NCBI RefSeq assembly: GCF_039909015.1
Contig: NZ_CP150919.1
Coordinates: forward strand, 2,270,501 to 2,334,500
DNA from: Pseudomonas grandcourensis
Lineage (GTDB): Bacteria > Pseudomonadota > Gammaproteobacteria > Pseudomonadales > Pseudomonadaceae
Reading direction: 5' to 3'
DNA length: 64,000 nucleotides
The position numbers were made by a program, and so were the translations under genes. Numbering within the stretch: position 1 is the first letter of the stretch; each line of letters begins with the position of its first letter. Positions 10,401-19,232 of the stretch are shown in pieces. The notes below the pieces were generated by a model. The model was not told the DNA's origin and ran no database searches. It saw only the letters and a program-made list of their open reading frames with translations.

Positions 10401-12095
10401 ATTCTCGGGTTTGCGTTTCTGAACGAAGTGTTGACCGCCAACCTGTCGACCCTCGTCGACGTCGATGGCCTCAGCAATCCGCAGTTCACCTTCCAGTGGC
10501 AGGAGACCAACGGGGTCAGCTTCGTCAACATCCCCGGGGCTACCGGTAGCACGTTCACGCTTGGCCAGGCTCAGATCGGCGATCAGGTGCGCGTGGTGGT
10601 CAGTTTCGTGGATGACTTCGGTACAGCCGAAAGCGTTGCGTCCGACGCCACGGCCCCGGTGCTCATCGGTACTGTGTTTGCCGGTACTGCCGGTGTCGAC
10701 ACATGGATCGGCACGGCAGGCAATGATGTGGCCAGCGGAGGTGATGGCAACGACATCATGAACGGCCAGGGTGGCAACGACATCATCAATGGTGACGCGG
10801 GCAATGACATTCTCATCGGTGGTAACGGTGACGATACGATGGCCGGTGGTGCCGGCAACGACGTCTACGAAGTCACCTCCGTTGGGGACGTGGTGACCGA
10901 GCTCGCCGGTGGCGGTACCGATACTGTCTGGACCTCGCTCGCGACCTACACCCTGGGTGCCAACGTCGAGAATCTGTATTTCGGCGGTAGTGGCAATTTC
11001 AGGGCCACCGGTAACGCGCTCGCCAACACGCTTGTGGGTGGTGCGGGTAACGACATTCTTATCGGCGGTAACGGTAACGATACGATGGCCGGCGGTGCCG
11101 GCAACGACGTCTACGAAGTCACCAACCTAGGGGACGTGGTGACCGAGCTCGTCGGTGGCGGCATCGATACGGTCTGGACCTCGCTCTCGAGCTACACCCT
11201 GGGTGCCAACGTCGAGAATCTGTATTTCGGCGGTAGCGGCAACTTCGCGGGCACCGGTAATGCGCTGGCCAACACGGTCGTGGGCGGTGCGGGTAACGAC
11301 GTCATCCGAGGTGGCGGAGCTGCCGACACGATGGCCGGTGGTGCTGGCAACGATGTCTACGAGGTCACCGACCTTGGGGACGTGGTGACCGAACTCGCCG
11401 GTGGCGGTACCGATACGGTCTGGACCTCGCTCGCGACCTACTCCCTGAGTGCAAACGTCGACAATCTGTATTTCGGCGGTAGCGGCAACTTCCGGGGCAC
11501 TGGTAACGGGCTGGCCAACACGCTTGTGGGCGGTGCGGGTAACGATGTCATCATCGGTAGCTCAGGTGCCGACACGATGGTCGGCGGTGCTGGCAACGAT
11601 GTCTACGAAGTCACCGACCTCGGGGACGTAGTGACCGAGCTCGCCGGTGCCGGTAACGATACGGTCTGGACCTCGCTCTCGAGCTACACCCTGGGGGCCA
11701 ACGTCGACAGTCTGTTCTTCGGCGGCAGCGGCAACTTCACGGGCACGGGTAACGCGCTCAACAACACGATCGTGGGTGGTGCGGGTAACGACGTGCTCAC
11801 CGGTGGTGCTGGTAACGACCTGTTGAGTAGCGGTATCGCCGGCAACGATACCTTCGTGTTTGCTGCCGCGGGTTTCGGCACCGATGCGATCTTTAACTTC
11901 GGAGCCAATCTGGTCGTAGGGCACGACTTGCTCAATATCGCGGGGCTGGGGATCACCAGTGCGACATTCGCGGCCAACGTGCACATAACGACTGACGGGG
12001 CGGACACGATGGTGGGGATCGGGGCGGACTCCATCCGCCTTGTGGGTGTCGCCAGCGCGGCCGTTGATCAGACGGACTTCATTCTGGCCACTTGA
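1455..12095 (+). CDS. Giant secreted RTX protein with two animal-type heme peroxidase domains
   Basis: Predicted extracellular, calcium-dependent heme peroxidase of 3546 aa exported by type I secretion. Domain order: peroxidase 1 (about 40-830), RTX block (930-1075), linker, peroxidase 2 (about 1530-2360), RTX block (2440-2620), linker and Ig-like segment (2860-3070), then RTX and 82-residue repeats (3076-3466) and a typical type I C-terminus ending TDFILAT. Both peroxidases keep the family's key residues: distal His in GQFFDHGLD (H183, H1709), catalytic Arg and heme-linking Glu in GDGRxNENIGL (R448/E451, R1968/E1971), and proximal His in RFGHSM (H572, H2093). Each copy carries five xxDGxxGTADD insertions, matching the PERCAL calcium motif described for bacterial animal-type peroxidases such as P. 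putida PehA. The two halves are an obvious internal duplication. The start is ATG 1455 with GAGG upstream; an in-frame extension to 1389 has no ribosome site. A single-domain family member would be about half this size. Confidence 0.93.
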   Translation: MANFNKSDLEFILKQIFIAEANANGASLIDLLPNTQVPFGLRTVDGSFNNLVTGQSEFGAADNAFPRLLDPSFLSPQYAGTGTVIDPQPRIISNLVVDQTANNPAAYASAFNPGLDGVLNFGAVGNDDVLKDGVQIVASPGLDGVFGTADDKDVFFMPNVSPDVGLTASFNSWMTFFGQFFDHGLDLVTKSATDVVFIPLQADDPLFVPGSPTNFMVLSRAVRTAGADGVIGTADDGQPNTTSPFVDQSQTYSSHPSHQVFLREYVLNAAGDPVATGRLITNRDLGADGLFGTADDGPSENGGMATWKVVKAQARDILGIELTDADVHNVPLLATDAYGNFIRGPNGMPQVVIRISNGADGIAGTADDVTQLVEGNRAAPISLANAVSTGHAFLDDIAHNAAPVVVGGVLQADTDTTVGNAQPVGPTGNNLTYDNELLDAHYIAGDGRANENIGLTTVHHVFHSEHNRLVQQSKDTILASGDLAFLNQWLVDDVAAIPTTPAGIAALVWDGERLFQAAKFGTEMQYQHLVFEEFARTVQPQIDGFLAPNGYDTSINPAILAEFAHVVYRFGHSMLTETVDRFDPAFNPLLTDPANPDSQMGLIAAFLNPLAFASSGVTADQAAGAIIRGVTRQVGNEIDEFVTEALRNNLLGLPLDLPALNLARGRDTGIPTLNEARREFYASTGDSQLKPYISWADLADSLKHPESLVNFIAAYGTHSSITAATTLADKRAAASALVFNGVGSPADRLDFLNSTGAYANVTTAGKDGVLGTADDQAGVTVTGVDDIDFWVGGLAEQKMPFGGMLGSTFNFVFETQLEALQNGDRFYYLSRTAGLNFGTELENNSFAKLIMLNTDVTHLSNTVFLTPTFTLEVNQATQFTGLGVDGRADPTGGIMINGVEVVALVIRDNPDTVGPDANYLQYTGEDHIVMGGTAGNDIIISGDGDDTLYGDAGNDRLEGGAGNDAVLGGAGDDIITDSFGDNRLEGNAGNDVIVAGSMLVAGNLILGGDGQDFIVTTEDITTTFGGQGDDFILGAKTNLPPTGNEGDDWIEKGMQDGAPGDNFSPLLADDVIGNDIFVGGGGFDEMIGEGGDDIFVGSDAQDKMDGMSGFDWVTYKNDKVGVTVDLSLAALAQPHGNAPNQNAGVFNPVGASPASILDRFAEVEGLSGSSFGDVLKGDDVDAVTIVNHGGATGSALTNVALIRGLDQFLADAGLPVTGFATGNIILGGDGSDLIEGRGGDDLIDGDKWINVRIAVYAAGDVNHTGPEIASFDSMVDMIPLMLDRTYNPGQLKAVREIMPGTSTGGAAFDTAIYSGVEADYAVTVDDRGTADVTDDVWTVADSVAGRDGTDTLLHIERLQFADGQQVLVPGQNAQPVGSPTVSDGSGGAITVGDTLTVSVAGVRDANNIAAGNPQGFITNSSVSYIWQFEANPGTGVFEDIILLPAGDLAFQSADGTAFKVSPDLAGLSLRVKAIYQDGHGTTEILFSTPTATIAAGAPVTPTPLVPVVDATAGGAGLHMVRSDLNFILDQIKIAEAEAGGQDILSLIPNIRAPLGLRAVDGSNNNLMNLNGNNHTEFGAADNVFPRLTDPVFNPAEQGTSYAQNSGLVIDSQPRTISNLIVDQTSNNPAAYATAFDPGLNGHLDFGVVGPLNDDVLKDGVQIVASPGLDGQFGTADDHDVYLFENTAADAGLSAPFNAWMTFFGQFFDHGLDLVTKGGSGTVFIPLQPDDPLFVPGSPTNFMVLTRATNLPGADGVLGTADDIHEQTNTTTPFVDQNQTYSSHPSHQVFLRGYELTAGGPVATGRLITNRDLGVDGTFGTADDVEIGGMATWKVVKAQARDILGINLTDADVDNAPLLATDAYGNFIKGPNGFPMVVMTGNDGIGGTADDVLVEGNPLAPLNLTNAVRTGHQFLVDIAHNATPVVVGGVLLADADTLVGNAQPVGPGGNNLTYDNELLDAHYIAGDGRVNENIGLTTVHAIFHSEHNRLVQQTKDTVLDSGDVAFLNEWLLNPVVALPATQAEFDALQWNGERLFQAAKFGTEMQYQHLVFEEFARTIQPRVDLFFAPTQVYDVDLDASIVAEFAHTVYRFGHSMLTETVDRFDIDFNVIGDPASANPNQQMGLIAAFLNPLAYAASGVSPEDATSAIIRGVTRQAGNEIDEFVTEALRNNLLGLPLDLPALNIARGRDVGIPSLNAIRRDIYSQTGDTQLKPYTSWVDLVQYLKHPESLINFIAAYGTHGTITGATTLDGKRAAALALVLGGAGAPADRLDFLNSTGAYANVTQAGKDGVLGTADDLRNVTVSGVDAIDLWIGGLAEAKTPFGGMLGSTFNFVFENQLEKLQDGDRFYYLERTSGLSMNAELESNSFAKLIMANTSATHLPGLVFSDMGFYLEVDQGKQFNEGLLSVDPLGPNGEQVVFRDNPLTVGADTNYIRYGGEEHIVLGGTDNADILISSDGDDTVWGDGGNDRIDGGNGNDQLRGGAGDDIITDTGGDDNIQGGDGNDVLHGGNGVNLIIGGFGSDFIITGEDASEAIGGQGNDFILGSKANEQDMGNEGDDWIEKGTSDGAPGDNFDPLGNDPVIGHDVFVGGNENDKFNGEGGDDIMVGSLGMGDRYIGGSGYDWATFKDLAQGVTIDYSDRFFDVPPVPGSGASALVRFDIMEGLSGSSHGDFLRGDNEDATSLPTAGATGSVLTNISLINGLAGLLPVGATFFDGGNIILGGSGSDLIEGRGGDDIIDGDKWLNVRISVRANADGTGAEIATFDSMAPMVQAMLNGTYNPGQLVIVREILTGTDSFDTAVFSGIASEYTVTVDGNAVIVTDLVAGRDGVDRLTGIERLQFSDQAQASGVGTATNSAPVGRLAILDATTGARVDAPVAGQLLRVSSQSIRDANNQSAANVTGAVTGPVAYYWQVENVPGSGVYEDITFVAAGEVSRAIGASFLVTDDVAGLNIRVRAVYQDASGTLEIVDSSANNAPIAGPGILGFAFLNEVLTANLSTLVDVDGLSNPQFTFQWQETNGVSFVNIPGATGSTFTLGQAQIGDQVRVVVSFVDDFGTAESVASDATAPVLIGTVFAGTAGVDTWIGTAGNDVASGGDGNDIMNGQGGNDIINGDAGNDILIGGNGDDTMAGGAGNDVYEVTSVGDVVTELAGGGTDTVWTSLATYTLGANVENLYFGGSGNFRATGNALANTLVGGAGNDILIGGNGNDTMAGGAGNDVYEVTNLGDVVTELVGGGIDTVWTSLSSYTLGANVENLYFGGSGNFAGTGNALANTVVGGAGNDVIRGGGAADTMAGGAGNDVYEVTDLGDVVTELAGGGTDTVWTSLATYSLSANVDNLYFGGSGNFRGTGNGLANTLVGGAGNDVIIGSSGADTMVGGAGNDVYEVTDLGDVVTELAGAGNDTVWTSLSSYTLGANVDSLFFGGSGNFTGTGNALNNTIVGGAGNDVLTGGAGNDLLSSGIAGNDTFVFAAAGFGTDAIFNFGANLVVGHDLLNIAGLGITSATFAANVHITTDGADTMVGIGADSIRLVGVASAAVDQTDFILAT
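10833..11816 (+). repeat. Four tandem 246-bp (82-aa) units in the RTX peroxidase C-terminus
   Basis: The segment coding TMAGGAGNDVYEVT...GDVVTEL, then TDTVWTSL, LGANVENLYFGGSGNF and NTLVGGAGND recurs four times. The GAyACGATGG anchor falls at 10833, 11079, 11325 and 11571, exactly 246 bases apart each time. Each unit combines RTX nonapeptides with a YEVT...DTVWTSL...NVENL beta-strand segment known from other RTX proteins. Exact spacing and high identity suggest recent amplification. Confidence 0.9.
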
Positions 12096-12136
12096 GGTCC
12101 TGGTCAGTACTGTCGCAGGAAGCGTGGACAGAGCAG

Positions 12137-12168
12137 GGGAGGGCAATGGATGCCCTCCCTTTCTCCTT
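12137..12168 (+). terminator. Rho-independent terminator of the RTX peroxidase gene
   Basis: Perfect 9-bp stem GGGAGGGCA/TGCCCTCCC (12137-12145 and 12151-12159) with a 5-base loop, followed by a T-rich run, 42 bases after the stop codon. Confidence 0.85.
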
Positions 12169-12280
12169 CCATTCAATTGCCCATCAGCTATCGGGGTGCC
12201 AGCAGCGTACTGGAACTCATCAATGCAGGTTGGAACCGAACTGCGAAATCAAAGAAACAATGTAAAAAGGAAACCCGGCC

Positions 12281-12856
12281 TTGAACATTTCAGCCATCTG
12301 CCTCTTGAGCAGCCTATTGGTTTCGGTCACGGCTACTGCCAGCGGGGTCACTCCGCTCTTCGACCTGGACTTCACCCGATCAGCCACGCAAACGCTGAAA
12401 GAAATGGGCATCAACGACGCCTGTATTATCGCCGTCTCAAGTCCTGCTGCGTTTACCTACTGCCGGGAAGGATCATCAACGCTCTGGAAGTATCAGGCGC
12501 TGGATCTGGAGCAACAGGCGGTAATCCAGATTGGTCAAAAGCGGGCTTCGGCGGACTATCAGCGAATAACCGTTGTGGAAGTCGATAGCGTTGCTTGCGA
12601 ACAGAATCACCTTGCGCCATTGGATAAACCGGCTTTCAGGCATGGACTTGTCCTTGGCCTGATTACCCTGTTTCTGCTGGCCGGTCTGCGATATACCTAC
12701 CGGGCAATCATGCATTACTGTTATGACCAGGCCGGCTTTTCGAAGTTCGGCTTGCAGCGATTGGACGAATCCCGGCCAACGCAACATTCAACGGTAATGG
12801 CGTTGGCCGCATGGGGAATCGTGGCAGCTACGGCATTTATCTACTTCGGGTTTTGA
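12281..12856 (+). CDS. Hypothetical membrane protein (191 aa)
   Basis: Not recognised. The N-terminus MNISAICLLSSLLVSVTATAS looks like a Sec signal peptide. A predicted periplasmic part of about 100 residues contains two Cys (DACIIA, TYCREG) and a third in VACEQN. A second membrane helix follows near residues 125-143 (LVLGLITLFLLAGLRY), then a short HYCYDQAG loop, and a third helix at the very C-terminus (VMALAAWGIVAATAFIYFGF). The start is TTG at 12281 with AAGG upstream; there is no better ATG. It follows the peroxidase terminator, so it is probably transcribed separately. The paired cysteines hint at a disulfide-bonded periplasmic domain, but I assign no function. Confidence 0.6.
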   Translation: MNISAICLLSSLLVSVTATASGVTPLFDLDFTRSATQTLKEMGINDACIIAVSSPAAFTYCREGSSTLWKYQALDLEQQAVIQIGQKRASADYQRITVVEVDSVACEQNHLAPLDKPAFRHGLVLGLITLFLLAGLRYTYRAIMHYCYDQAGFSKFGLQRLDESRPTQHSTVMALAAWGIVAATAFIYFGF

Positions 12857-13541
12857 ACATGATCACAATTAAAGGGTGTGTCGTTTCAATGTGCTCGCCT
12901 TTCGATGTGGTTTGACCGCGCTCAGTTTCATTCGCTGGCGATTAACTGACTTGATTATCATCCTGTTTGTTTCAATTAGTTCTGCGTTGCTGTCTGCCTG
13001 AACGGTTGGCTGGATCACCGTGAAATCCGCAGTTGGTGTTTACTCTGGATGAGAGTCGCTCGCTATTGCGCGAGTTGTGAGATGTATAACAACTAGCGGA
13101 TCCAATTTGCAGTTGTCGAAGTGCATCTAGTCAAGCAGGCCAGTTGTCGTGGGCAATAGCGCGAAAGTTGACTCATTGCTGTCGCGTCAGGCGAACTTGC
13201 ACCACACACCGTTTGTCGGTGGTTTGTGCGAAAAATGAACATTGTAGCGTCTGTGGCCTCTGATCCTTGAGCAAGTCAGCCATGACCTGCCTCCGCGATT
13301 GTAAAAAAAGAAGTGGAAATGGAATCTCAAATGCAGTGAGTGCAAATGGGGGTTTTTATCTGAAACTCAGGGAGACAGTAAACCAACCGGTCATTGATTC
13401 GCCAAGTGAGTTAATGAGGTTGACAGTGCCGAGTCCATGATTTGGCTTATCTTTTAGAAGTAAGGTCGTACAGGGTTTTTAATAATTAAAGATTCTGTCA
13501 GGTGGTCGATCCGTACTCTCGAATAAGGTGGAGAAAATACC
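12857..13541. other. Long intergenic region without recognisable genes
   Basis: About 685 bases, less GC-rich than its surroundings, with no good coding frame on either strand. It holds short hairpin-like pieces (for example ACCAC...GTGGT near 13202-13225) and A/T-rich stretches near 13300 and 13480. The last 100 bases must carry the promoter of the membrane protein at 13542. I identify no RNA gene here. Confidence 0.5.
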
Positions 13542-14189
13542 GTGGCTATAAATACCATTATGAGTCTGCTGGAAAATAAGGAGTTCATGGAGTTTTTGCG
13601 TCTGGGCGTTATTTACGTTCATTTGGTGGCGTGTTGTGTGGCCATCGGTTTAGTGCTGACCAGTGATGTTGCGATGGTCAGGGACCTTTTAAAACGGAAA
13701 GTATTTACTGAGCATGATAATGCTCACATGGAAAGTCTTCAGAAGTCGGTCATCGTTGCACTAATAGCGCTGTGGGTAACGGGGGTTGCTGTCGTCGGTA
13801 TCGATTACCTGGGTAAAGGTGTCGAATACTTCATGAATCCAAAGCTTCAAGCCAAAGTCATTATTGTCGCGTTGTTGAGTTACAACGGCGTCCTGTTGCA
13901 TCGCCTGGTACTGCCGGCACTGCAAAAGGCAGGTTCCTTGCTCAATCTCGGATTCAGTGCACGGATGCTGGCGTTGGCCTGCGGGTCGTTGTCGGCAGTG
14001 TCCTGGATGTATGCCGCCATGCTGGGTGTCGGACGTCCTTTGGCCTGGAAGTATTCCCTTTCCGAACTGTTGATGGCTTATCCGGTACTGATTGCGCTCG
14101 GGTTCCTGACGATGCTGGTGTTGACCCAGCGAGCGAAACAACAGGACGACTACGTTGCGCCTGCGCGGGCAGTAGCAAGCGCATGCTAA
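13542..14189 (+). CDS. Hypothetical integral membrane protein with five helices (215 aa)
   Basis: Not recognised by name. Five hydrophobic segments are visible at about residues 17-43 (LGVIYVHLVACCVAIGLVLT), 69-90, 101-126, 136-162 and 176-198, with a charged loop (LLKRKVFTEHDNAHMESLQK) after the first. Histidines sit in helix 1 (YVHLVACC) and helix 3 (VLLHRLVLP). This pattern is reminiscent of small heme- or metal-handling membrane families (CopD/DUF2214-like), but the match is too loose to assign. It starts at GTG 13542, 9 bases after GGTGGAG, and has its own terminator. It stands alone between long intergenic regions, so it is probably monocistronic. Confidence 0.65.
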   Translation: MAINTIMSLLENKEFMEFLRLGVIYVHLVACCVAIGLVLTSDVAMVRDLLKRKVFTEHDNAHMESLQKSVIVALIALWVTGVAVVGIDYLGKGVEYFMNPKLQAKVIIVALLSYNGVLLHRLVLPALQKAGSLLNLGFSARMLALACGSLSAVSWMYAAMLGVGRPLAWKYSLSELLMAYPVLIALGFLTMLVLTQRAKQQDDYVAPARAVASAC

Positions 14190-14210
14190 GCCGGTTCTGC
14201 GCGTAAATCT

Positions 14211-14250
14211 TGCGGGCTTGTCCAGAGCCCGCAGGGTCGTTTTTGTTTTG
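14211..14250 (+). terminator. Rho-independent terminator
   Basis: Perfect 8-bp stem TGCGGGCT/AGCCCGCA (14211-14218, 14226-14233), 7-base loop, then GGGTCG and a T-rich tail, just after the membrane protein stop. Confidence 0.8.
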
Positions 14251-14388
14251 AGTCATCCCCGGTTTCCCAAAGTTGCTGCTCATTTCGATCAATAATTTGT
14301 CAGTTACGGTCATTGAGGGATGGCGGCGCGACTCTTAGTCTGTCGAACATGAATGATGGGGGCCGTAGAGCTCCTGCACTTTCCGTGA

Positions 14389-16449
<2,061 letters not shown>

Positions 16450-16488
16450 CTCACATCGATTGGGTTCACAGGGCAAGTCGGCTGTTAA

Positions 16489-16518
16489 GATGCCGGATCT
16501 TTCCATAGATCCGGCATC
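16489..16518 (+). promoter_or_regulatory. Perfect 12-bp hairpin abutting a start codon
   Basis: GATGCCGGATCT and AGATCCGGCATC form a perfect 12-bp stem with a 6-base loop. The stem ends at 16518, directly before ATG 16519, and no ribosome site is visible elsewhere. It could be the fadH terminator (but it lacks a T-run), an operator, or a translational control element for the following gene. Confidence 0.6.
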
Positions 16519-17445
16519 ATGCTTTCTCCTCCTGACAACTGGCTTCCTCACGCCCCCCTAGACCCCCTTCACCTCGACTGGCTCACTCAAGCCAGCATCG
16601 AAGTGGCGATCCTGCGCCTGGACCAGATCGACCCGCTGATCAGCGGCAACAAATGGTGCAAGCTCATCGAGCACCTGAAAACCGCCGACCGCTTGGGCGC
16701 CGAAGGCATCATCAGCCTCGGTGGCGCGCACTCCAATCACCTCCACGCGTTGGCGGCGGCGGGCCAGCGCTTCGGTTTTTCCACTGTCGGCCTGTTGCGC
16801 GGGCATCCTCAGCAAACTCCGACGGTCAAGGACTTGCTGGCGTTCGGCATGGAGTTGCACTGGCTGGGCTTCGCAGGCTATCGAGCGAGGCATGAAGCGA
16901 ACTTCTGGCAACCCTGGCAAACCCGCTATCCGACGTTGCATCCGGTGCCTGAAGGGGGAGGTGGTTTGCCAGGCGCCCTGGGTTGCATGCAACTGCGGGC
17001 CAGCGTATGCAACCAATTGGTGGACTTGGGCTGGAGTGACTACGACGGCTGGTGGCTGGCCTGCGGAACAGGCACGACCCTGGCCGGCCTGGTGCTGGCC
17101 GAAGCGGGGGATCATCCGGTGTACGGTGCCCTGGCGGTGCCTGATGACCACGGGGTAGCGCAGCAGGTCCAGAGGATCGTGCAGGAAGCGGGTCTGATCG
17201 ATGCAGTGTATGAGCTGTTCGAGGCCAGTCGCGGCGGGTTTGCCAAGGTTGACCCACCGCTGATCGACTTTATCGAAAGGACAGAGCAGACCGGGACTAT
17301 TCCATTGGAACCGCTGTACACCGGCAAGGCACTCATGGCCCTCAAGCAACAAGTCGAGGCGGGCAAGTTCGCCCGTGGCACGCGACTGATCTTTGTCCAC
17401 ACCGGCGGCTTGCAGGGGCGAAGGGGCTTCAGTCTACAAATCTGA
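16519..17445 (+). CDS. PLP-dependent ACC deaminase / D-cysteine desulfhydrase family protein
   Basis: Cytoplasmic fold-type II PLP enzyme of 308 aa. The pyridoxal Lys lies in SGNKWCKL (about residue 45), followed by the family's Ser/Asn motif GGAHSNHLHALAAAG, the PEGGG segment and, further on, the glycine-rich phosphate-binding stretch CGTGTTLAGL. Related enzymes open 1-aminocyclopropane-1-carboxylate or desulfhydrate D-cysteine. Many Pseudomonas homologues of this length are D-cysteine desulfhydrase-like rather than true ACC deaminases (usually about 338 aa), so the substrate is open. ATG 16519 follows a perfect hairpin and lacks a clear ribosome site, so expression may be controlled at translation. 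A REP-like palindrome follows. Confidence 0.8.
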   Translation: MLSPPDNWLPHAPLDPLHLDWLTQASIEVAILRLDQIDPLISGNKWCKLIEHLKTADRLGAEGIISLGGAHSNHLHALAAAGQRFGFSTVGLLRGHPQQTPTVKDLLAFGMELHWLGFAGYRARHEANFWQPWQTRYPTLHPVPEGGGGLPGALGCMQLRASVCNQLVDLGWSDYDGWWLACGTGTTLAGLVLAEAGDHPVYGALAVPDDHGVAQQVQRIVQEAGLIDAVYELFEASRGGFAKVDPPLIDFIERTEQTGTIPLEPLYTGKALMALKQQVEAGKFARGTRLIFVHTGGLQGRRGFSLQI

Positions 17446-17464
17446 AGCACACATGCAATCTCAT

Positions 17465-17492
17465 GTGGCAGCGAGCAGGCTCGCTCCCACAG
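17465..17492. repeat. REP-like palindrome
   Basis: Imperfect inverted repeat (TGTGG...GCGAGC AGG CTCGCT...CCACA) between two converging genes. It is one of a family of palindromes in this window and could terminate transcription on both sides. Confidence 0.7.
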
Positions 17493-17507
17493 GTTTTGCC
17501 AGTGATC

Positions 17508-18068
17508 TCAGGAGTCGCGGTTCACCCGCTTGGGCATCATCCGCAGCAAGGTGTTATCGCCCACCACATAATGGTGATAAAGCCCGGCCACGGCATGCAG
17601 GCCGATCAGCCAGTAGCCGATAGTGCCGCCGAGCTCGTGCCAGCCCTGGAGCTGTTTGGCCAGGTCCTTGTTTTCCGCTATCAACATCGGCAGGTCGATA
17701 CCGTAGAACATCACCTGATTGCCTTTGGCGCTGGTGACCAGCCAACCGAGAATCGGCGTGACGATCATGAAAATGTACAGCGCCCAGTGCATCAGCCTGG
17801 CCAGCGTCGTTTGCCAGTGCGCCGAGGCCGGGAATATCTGCGGCGCCGGGCCGAGGCTGCGCGCGAACAATCGCAGCCAGACCAGAACGAATACGGTCAG
17901 GCCGAGCATGAAGTGTGATTCGACGATCAGCGTGCGCCCGCCACTGCCCTTTGGAAATAGCCCGCGAAACTCGATACAGGCGTAAACCAGCGCCAGCAGG
18001 ACCAGCATCAACCAATGCAGCGCGATCGATACGGTGCTGTAGCGCGATTCGGAGTTTTTCCACGGCAT
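17508..18068 (-). CDS. Cytochrome b561 family protein
   Basis: Four-helix inner-membrane diheme electron carrier of 186 aa (Ni-hydrogenase/cytochrome b561 superfamily), expected to take electrons from quinol. Helices: YSTVSIALHWLMLVLLALVY, VESHFMLGLTVFVLVWLRLF, LMHWALYIFMIVTPILGWLV and GYWLIGLHAVAGLYHHYVVG. The histidines ALHW, ESHFM, LMHW and the pair LHAVAGLYHHY are the likely heme ligands. The start is ATG 18068 with GAGGAA upstream; an in-frame extension to 18101 lacks one. It stands alone. A second, diverged b561 is at 32903, linked to a catalase. Confidence 0.92.
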   Translation of the reverse strand: MPWKNSESRYSTVSIALHWLMLVLLALVYACIEFRGLFPKGSGGRTLIVESHFMLGLTVFVLVWLRLFARSLGPAPQIFPASAHWQTTLARLMHWALYIFMIVTPILGWLVTSAKGNQVMFYGIDLPMLIAENKDLAKQLQGWHELGGTIGYWLIGLHAVAGLYHHYVVGDNTLLRMMPKRVNRDS

Positions 18069-18202
18069 ACGGTGTTCCTCAGAGGTCCGGTTTAAAGCCA
18101 CCGTTCTTGTCCGACGGTGTGCTCTAACTGTAATCCTGTTTCACCGGGTTTGCCTGAGGCGATTGGTCGCTGGATGCTCTGGTTTGGGTAATACGCAGAA
18201 AA

Positions 18203-18236
18203 CCCTGTAGGAGCGAGCAAGCTCGCTCCTACAGGG
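18203..18236. repeat. REP-type palindrome
   Basis: Perfect 16-bp arms CCCTGTAGGAGCGAGC and reverse complement around AA, between the b561 and phnX genes, just 13 bases after the phnX stop. Probably also terminates phnX transcription. Confidence 0.8.
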
Positions 18237-18249
18237 GGGAGTTGCGTTT

Positions 18250-19077
18250 TTAGCTCGATTGCGGCATTTCGCCCTTGGCCAGGCGCTTGTTGATGTCGGC
18301 GATCACTTCCGGCAGATCGGTGATGGTGTCGATCATGTAGTGTGGGCGTGAACCTTCGAACATTGCGTGGATGCGCTTGCGCTCGCTGTCCAGTTGGTCG
18401 CTGCCCAAGGCGCGATAGCCTTCGTAGTCCAGGCCCAAAGCGTTGCCCGAGCAGATCAGCGCCACGGTCCACATGCCGGCGCGGCGACCTTCGAGAATGC
18501 CCGGCACGGTGTCGTCGATCTTCACACAGGCGGCAACATCGTCGATGCCCAGGGCGATGACGTTGGCCAGCGCCTGGGCGGGCCATGGGCGACCATTCGG
18601 GACTTCGTCGGTGGCAACCACGTGATCGGCCACGTAGCCGTTGGTGGCGGCCAGTTCAACCACCTTGTCCATGACCTGTTTCGGGTAACCGGAGCAGGAG
18701 CCGATCTTGATCCCTTGCTGGCGCAGGTTGGCAATGGTCTCCAGCGCCCCGGGAATCAGCGCCGAGTGTTCGGCGATTTTTTCGATCTGCAGCGGCATGA
18801 AGCGTTGGTAAATCGCGGTGACGTCATCGTCGGTCGGCGTGCGGCCGAACGCTTTGCGATAACGCTCGGCAACTTGCGGTTGATCGCACAGGGTGCGGAT
18901 ATGGTCCCACTTGCCCATGCCCATCGGGCCACGGGCTTCTTCGATGGATACCTGGACGTCGAATTCGGCGAAGGCCTCGACGAAAATCTGCGTCGGGGCG
19001 AAGGAGCCGAAGTCGACCACGGTGCCGGCCCAGTCGAGGATGGCGGCTTGCAGTTTGGTTGGGTTGGCGTAGTTCAT
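18250..19077 (-). CDS. phnX: Phosphonoacetaldehyde hydrolase (phosphonatase)
   Basis: Cytoplasmic HAD-superfamily enzyme that splits phosphonoacetaldehyde into acetaldehyde and phosphate, the second step of 2-aminoethylphosphonate breakdown. At 275 aa it is full length. The nucleophile is D15 in the diagnostic DWAGTVVD motif, and the Schiff-base Lys is K56 in [10 protein letters not shown]. Further HAD motifs are [12 protein letters not shown] and [17 protein letters not shown]. It lies downstream of phnW on the same strand, separated by a REPIN, so the two are probably co-transcribed or at least co-regulated. Confidence 0.97.
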   Translation of the reverse strand: MNYANPTKLQAAILDWAGTVVDFGSFAPTQIFVEAFAEFDVQVSIEEARGPMGMGKWDHIRTLCDQPQVAERYRKAFGRTPTDDDVTAIYQRFMPLQIEKIAEHSALIPGALETIANLRQQGIKIGSCSGYPKQVMDKVVELAATNGYVADHVVATDEVPNGRPWPAQALANVIALGIDDVAACVKIDDTVPGILEGRRAGMWTVALICSGNALGLDYEGYRALGSDQLDSERKRIHAMFEGSRPHYMIDTITDLPEVIADINKRLAKGEMPQSS

Positions 19078-19124
19078 GGAGATTTGAGTCCTGTAATAAA
19101 TGGCTATCTAGGAAAACGGTTCTT

Positions 19125-19214
19125 TGTAGGAGCGAGCCTGCTCGCGATTGCGGGCTGTCATTCAACATCGGTGTCAACTGGTCTGGCCTCATCGCGAGCA
19201 GGCTCGCTCCTACA
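19125..19214. repeat. REPIN (two inverted REP sequences)
   Basis: Two 24-base REP copies, exact reverse complements of each other, at 19125-19148 and 19191-19214, separated by 42 bases, in the phnW-phnX gap. Each copy holds the GAGCGAGCC/GCTCGC hairpin core. Confidence 0.85.
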
Positions 19215-19232
19215 GGGGAATTGCGGTGTGGA

